64,000 nucleotides of DNA from Ceraceosorus guamensis (taxonomy: Eukaryota; Basidiomycota; Exobasidiomycetes; Ceraceosorales; Ceraceosoraceae): positions 274,171-338,170 of the forward strand of contig NW_020290013.1 in assembly GCF_003144195.1 (NCBI RefSeq), in the 5' to 3' direction. Shown piece by piece: positions 59,305-64,000 of this stretch (within the stretch, counting starts at the first letter, position 1; every line of letters starts with the position of its first letter). The translations under genes were made by a program, and so were the position numbers. The notes beneath the pieces are model-generated. The model was not told the origin of the DNA. It did no database searches and was given only the letters and a program-made list of their open reading frames with translations.

Positions 59305-62300
59305 AATCACGTGATGTGATGTGAAAAAATTGTGATTTTAACGGGTGCACAGCCACCCACACAACAACCCGAGTGCATCTGGCGCACGCGTCTGTACGCC
59401 CATTGAAGCAGACGCGTGCGCTGGCTGCAAGAGAAGGACCGTATATCTGACACCGCGTTCGATTCCTGACCAGCGAAATCCAACCATGGTCTAAAGACTA
59501 CCACCACAGGAACACACAGTGCGAATATCTGAAGATCCTCTTTTTGTCACTCGCCGCGCCAGCTCACCCGCATGTACATCCACTCTCGATTGATCATCAC
59601 TTGACGCAATCACAACATGATCATCTCAACCCTTTTTTGTCCTAAGATGTGCAGCAGTCACAAGTACGCGGACGGACATCATTCCGATTCTTTTCGCCTG
59701 TCAAACAGCCTGCCGCAGGTGCTATTCCGATCACAATACCAGCAATCTCGCTTACTAGCTCACGCCAGCGTCACCCACCTGGAGGACAAGAGAAAGAGAG
59801 AGATGAACGCATCCGGAATCGTGCGAGGAAGGACAATTTGCACATTCTGCAACAGCCAAGGAAGTGCGAGGTATTCATTCACTAAGACCATAATCACCGC
59901 CACCGAGTGCAAGATGGTCATTGACCAAGTCGAGCGACCTCCTTTGTCTCCACTCATCCGGAAACCCAGTGCTCTTCTCCACACGCAGTAAGTCCCCGCT
60001 CCTATCTTTGCATGCTCTCCCATTCGCTAGTAATGACTCAAGCTAAAATCGGGAACAACATGCGGAGTATACTTTGCGATCGACCAGGCTGCCAGTCTAA
60101 GCAATCGCGCCCGAGCATCGCGCCATGTAAAGGAACAGCGCAGATCCGCAACGATGATCACGTCAAGAGTCGAGCGAGGCGCCTGGAAGACGATGGACAC
60201 CAGCCCCTGCTCGCCGGTCAGCCTTTCGTCGGCGTTCTCTGCACTGCTCAACAACACGCTTCATCCCATACTCTCGCTCACCGTAGCGCTCGCGCGGCTG
60301 TTCACCTTCCTTTCGTCACGAGGCAGGGCTGGTAGCCGCCGCTTCAGGCGCAGCACCCTTACTGCCACCCATCACCATCAGCGCAGCCTCCATGGACGCT
60401 TTCGAATCCACTCTTAGAGATCATGCTTTGCATTTCACTCTGTCGCAAGAATGTAGCGCGCTTGCCACCACTGGACTAGGGCCGTGGCCGCCCTCCGAGT
60501 CGCAAAGCTCGCTGGACGCGGCACCACCAGTAGCCCCTCACTTCACCACTTCATCGTCTGACCTTGCCCAATTAAAGATCATGCGCTCACGCTGCCCTCC
60601 GTGAAAGCCAAATCGGGCCTCACACGGCCGCTGAGCCTGCACACTCGATCTTGGGCGCTTGCTCTTGCCCGTCCTACGATCCAACGGCACGCTTCCGCGA
60701 CCAAAGCACAGACCAGCTGTCGAGTGCCCATGGTGAAGAAGAGATTGCTAGCAAGCGCCGAAAGGCTGCTCGGCTCCACAAGCGCAGAGTATGGAGCAGA
60801 AGGCATCACAAATGGTGCATGCCAGCTCGCATCCGGTGTCTAGAACACGGACTGTGCGAGTAAACGCCACCCACTCAGGAGGGTCGGATCAAGAGAATGT
60901 CGTCAGAAAAGCTAGACAATCACGAGGGGAGTCGAGAAGCAGCATCAGAGGAGTGGTTCTTCCAACCAAAAGAGCTGGCGAGATAGTCAATAAAGCTGTA
61001 AGTTGGACTGGAGAAGCACTTGGCGGTTGATGCAGCATGGACAGGCTTGCTGGTGGATGGTGATTGCACCCCATAGCTCCCGACAAGGGAGCAAGCAGGA
61101 CTTGGATCTCACAATTTGAAGTCCGACACACAGGAAGCATCACTTCTGGCTAGGAATCATGCTGCGTCCTCGCTCCCCGAGACGCTCACGATAGGCGTTG
61201 CCTGGCGCCCATCGGGGCTCGTTCGCATCCTCCGTACGCCCAGTACCTTGTCGTAAAATAAGAGTCGCTTCTTCAACTGCGCCTAGCATGCTTAGCCTTC
61301 AACCCCACATACTCTTTCTCGTACACTGAGCCGGCCAAGGCTCGCAGCCCAGCGCTGCTCACCCAGTCTGCACACGCTTGCTCGACGCGACGACAGCAGA
61401 CTCCGACCGCTGCGCTAAAGGTTGCCTCATCGAAAGGTCGCTCTGGCGAGCTCTATGATCACACTATATGCGCTGGACCCAAAGCCGCTCTATCGCCACC
61501 CGTGCGTCTCCCCTTAAGAATTCCCCACATCGACAGCCCGCTGCAAGCCCTCTCTGAAAGAGGCTTCTCGACACGAACCTAGAGAAGAGCCGCCCTGGCA
61601 CTCACTTCGTTGGTTGCTGCATGCTTATTGCGCTCCATCCTGCTTCCAGTGATACGGTACGTTCTCGCTTGCACGTACAATCGCGCGTCAGCTTTGAGCG
61701 TGGCGTCATGTCAAAGCACAGCCTGCTGACCACAGTTTTGTCTGGCGAATCAGCGCTCAACTGTCTTCCACCAGCTGACTATCCCGACTCGAAGAGCAGA
61801 CCACAGCATGCCTTGCCGCGCAGCATACAGTCGGCAAAGTTGAGGATCAATGCGCGCGAGTTAGTCGTTTGACCTAGCTTCGTGCCTGATGCCTGACCGC
61901 GGCTCATCGCGACCTCTTGGACTTGGTGCTGACACTGCGTTTCCGGTGCCGCGCTGAGTAACGACGCTTCAGAGCTCAGATGCTTTACTTCTTTTGCTCT
62001 CAGTCTACACTTCTGGCGGTTTCCTCCGTCGGTTCATCCCTTGCAGGGGTAGCATACTGCTGTGCCTGACGCCACGGCGCTTCAGACGTAGCTGCTTCCA
62101 AGGCGAGCGGCGTTGCTTTCCCTGCGGAGCTCACTACTTTGGCTCTCCCTGGTGCTCTTGCGAGCGAAGCTCTCCGGTCGTCAAATGACTGGGCGTCAAC
62201 AGTCACTGTCTCACGAATCTGCGACGCTCACACTTGCCGACGATGTCAACCACGTGGCAGCTGAAGCGACTCGGACCGGCGCGCAACATCCACAGTCGTT

Positions 62301-63653
62301 TGAGTCGGTGACATGCTCGTCCAAAGGCCCGACGAACAACTTTGTCCTGGCAAAGAGAGGGTGCTTGGAGAGGGCTGCGACAGAACGACTTTGCAAGGGA
62401 TGCCAGGGCGTGGAACGCTGGAAGCGCGAGGCGCTACGGGAACAAACGAAGTGAGTGTCGCTCAAGGCGGCAGGGCTAGCTGCACGGCTTGTAGGGCAGG
62501 CCGCATGGAAGGCTAGGAGGCAGCCTCAGAGAGCCAGTATAAGAGCAGAGACTAGCTGCGATCGGCACTAGGTTCCCCCCGTCGAATGGATCGAGCGAAG
62601 GAGAGGTTCGCGGAGTGGCTGGTCGGTGGGATCATGTGCTGATGCAGAGCTCTCCTTCCTGTCCGGTCTGATAGGGTCGAGGTTGCCACTGTATTCGCAA
62701 GCGACAGCGCCATCTTGCGGCGGAAACAAGCCCAGCGGACCTTTGACGGCCATTTTCCAAGCCAATCGGAGTCCATGCTGCTCGTCTTATCCTTGGCCAG
62801 CCACGGCGCCAAGTCGTGGTGCGGTTCCGCGTCTCCCTTCTACAGCAAACGATCATCGTCATCGTTGCGAAGATCGACCGCACTGTGCTGGCTTTTGTTT
62901 TCTCCTCAGTCACTCTCCACACGAGGCATCGGCGAACAACGGCAAACGACAAAAGCACAGATTCGCTCTCGCAAATTCTGCAACTTTCGTTCACGTGTGG
63001 CGCGGAGGCTTGTAGTTCCCGTAGAGCGTGCCAACGTAGCGAGAAAGGTGCGCGGTCGGGCGGAAAGTCAGGAGGAATTCTTTCCTCCGCTTAAAATCCG
63101 GCGCGCTCGAGACAAGGCTGCGCGGCGCAAGGCATTTTCAAGGCAAGCAGCTAGTAGCCACATAAGCAACCTTCAACGTCGGGCTTGGACTGCCGAGGCG
63201 GCCTGAGCGAATTTCGGACACTAGGACGAGTGGAGCCTTGCAAGCAGAGATCTGTCTGTGAGTGGGAGACTATAGACTGTCCTGGAACAATCGGCGAGGC
63301 AGAGTCATGACTCTGACGTTGTCACGTATCAATTTTGAGGCACAGCAGCTCGAGTCGACGCTCGCACTTGCCATGATGCCCCTCTTGCTCAGCTGCTGCA
63401 AGCGAAAGTCTCTTGCGACAGATGTGCTCTACGGCCATGCACGGCTTTCCAAAAATTCGGGTCGTTCCGATCACATCAGCAGCTCCAGCAGCCATTCATA
63501 CTTCGAAGCTCAGAGCCGGCGCAAAGCGACGTGGTGCATCACTCGCTGTTGTCCTGCAGCAGTCTTTTCTTCGGCAAGCGGCTCAATTTAGCGTCTAAGG
63601 TCTATGCTCGCAGTCAGGAGAGAAGGCTGATCTGCGCGATCGCTACCGGCTTC
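59305..63653. other. Gene-poor region with one weak candidate locus
   Basis: Most of this has no supported gene. Between 59,617 and 61,030 several plus-strand frames end at plausible donors (for example an exon with CTFCNSQGSARYSF ending at CGCA|GTAAGT, then MDAFESTLRDHALHFTLS from 60392, and a later frame with KRRKAARLHKRR). They could form a multi-exon gene, but I could not find a phase-consistent model. Confidence 0.3.
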
Positions 63654-63799
63654 TGTTGTGAGAAGAGATCGAATTCATAGCGAGTGGGGGCTTGACTGAA
63701 GGAACTGGAAGAGACTTATATACATGCATAGAGAGGAGGCCTGTGCGCTATTCTGACCGTTCAGATGCCTCATGCAGGAAAGGGGACCGTGCACTCAAT
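63654..63799 (-). mobile_element. Probable 3' LTR of a Ty1/copia element
   Basis: Downstream of the pol stop on the minus strand lies a polypurine tract (GAGAAGGGGGAG), then ~146 bp that on the plus strand begin TGTTGTGAG and end CTCAAT, with a TATATAAG box (minus strand, 63722-63715). Order and size fit a short copia LTR. The exact ends are uncertain by a few bases because the other LTR lies outside the window. Confidence 0.55.
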
Positions 63800-63854
63800 A
63801 CTCCCCCTTCTCAACAGTTCCGTTGTCAATCAACAAGAAGATCGACATACATTT

Positions 63855-64000
63855 CACATGAGCCCAAGTTGCTTCATAGCTACTCCGTGCTTAACTCCAG
63901 ATAGCAACTTTGTGAGGACGTCAGCCTTTTGGTCTGCTGACGGTACGTATTCCACTATGATCTCTTTGTTTTCCACTTCTTGACAAACGTAATGGTACTT
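63855..64000 (-). mobile_element. Ty1/copia retrotransposon pol, RNase H C-terminus (partial)
   Basis: The minus frame entering from the right edge encodes 47 residues and stops at TGA 63857-63855. It contains EIIVEYVPSADQKADVLTKL, the conserved copia RNase H ending (I-x-V-x-Y-V-P-T-x-x-Q-x-A-D-x-L-T-K), and ends KQLGLM. The rest of gag-pol lies beyond base 64,000. The frame is intact within the visible part. Confidence 0.85.

Noticed and set aside
59440-59480. GTTCGATTCC word resembling a tRNA B-box
   Set aside because: The flanking bases do not form a T-stem, and no A-box or acceptor stem lies at the right distance upstream.
59617-61030. Complete multi-exon gene model
   Set aside because: Several exon-like frames exist, but no combination of donors and acceptors gave a continuous frame; reported only as a weak candidate.

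Overview
This is a nuclear genomic window from a fungus. Genes are broken by short spliceosomal introns (mostly 55-190 nt, donors such as GTGAGT or GTAAGT, acceptors YAG), the products are conserved eukaryotic or fungal proteins, and there are no bacterial operons. The gene content and intergenic runs of TCACGA/GATTC-type words suggest a basidiomycete, most likely a smut-lineage (Ustilaginomycotina) species. That placement is an inference, not a database result.

Bases 1-38,700 are gene-dense. In order: the 3' part of a leucine-rich protein; the ribosome-assembly GTPase NOG2 (-), divergent from the tRNA-His guanylyltransferase THG1 (+); the TRAPP II subunit TRS130/TRAPPC10 (-); an unusual nine-exon fusion of a Rossmann-fold NAD(P)-binding protein with an epoxide hydrolase (-), divergent from a SET-domain histone methyltransferase (+); a small RRM protein (-); a small unknown gene (-); a 1,132-residue protein with an apparent signal peptide and six AT-hook-like motifs (+); arginase (-); homocitrate synthase LYS20 (-), divergent from histidinol phosphatase HIS2 (+); an ER-type J-protein (-), divergent from the DEAD-box helicase DBP10 (+). 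Exon models were built by hand, and for the fully modelled genes the coding lengths stay in frame across every junction. Themes are ribosome and tRNA maturation (NOG2, DBP10, THG1) and amino-acid metabolism (arginase, LYS20, HIS2).

Bases 38,700-47,500 are transitional. They hold one small unknown gene and a pair of divergent paralogues (42.8 and 45.1 kb) with the same exon architecture. Each paralogue is followed by a block of related sequence containing decayed repeats that read as a Cys/Asp-rich 'DPDCDC' motif, then tRNA-like words. This looks like an old segmental duplication carrying an undescribed gene family.

Bases 47,500-64,000 are gene-poor: diverged direct repeats, a G-rich polypurine minisatellite, a perfect 30-bp palindrome nested in a longer inverted repeat, one plausible 102-residue gene, and at the right edge the 3' end of a Ty1/copia retrotransposon (RNase H C-terminus plus LTR, minus strand).
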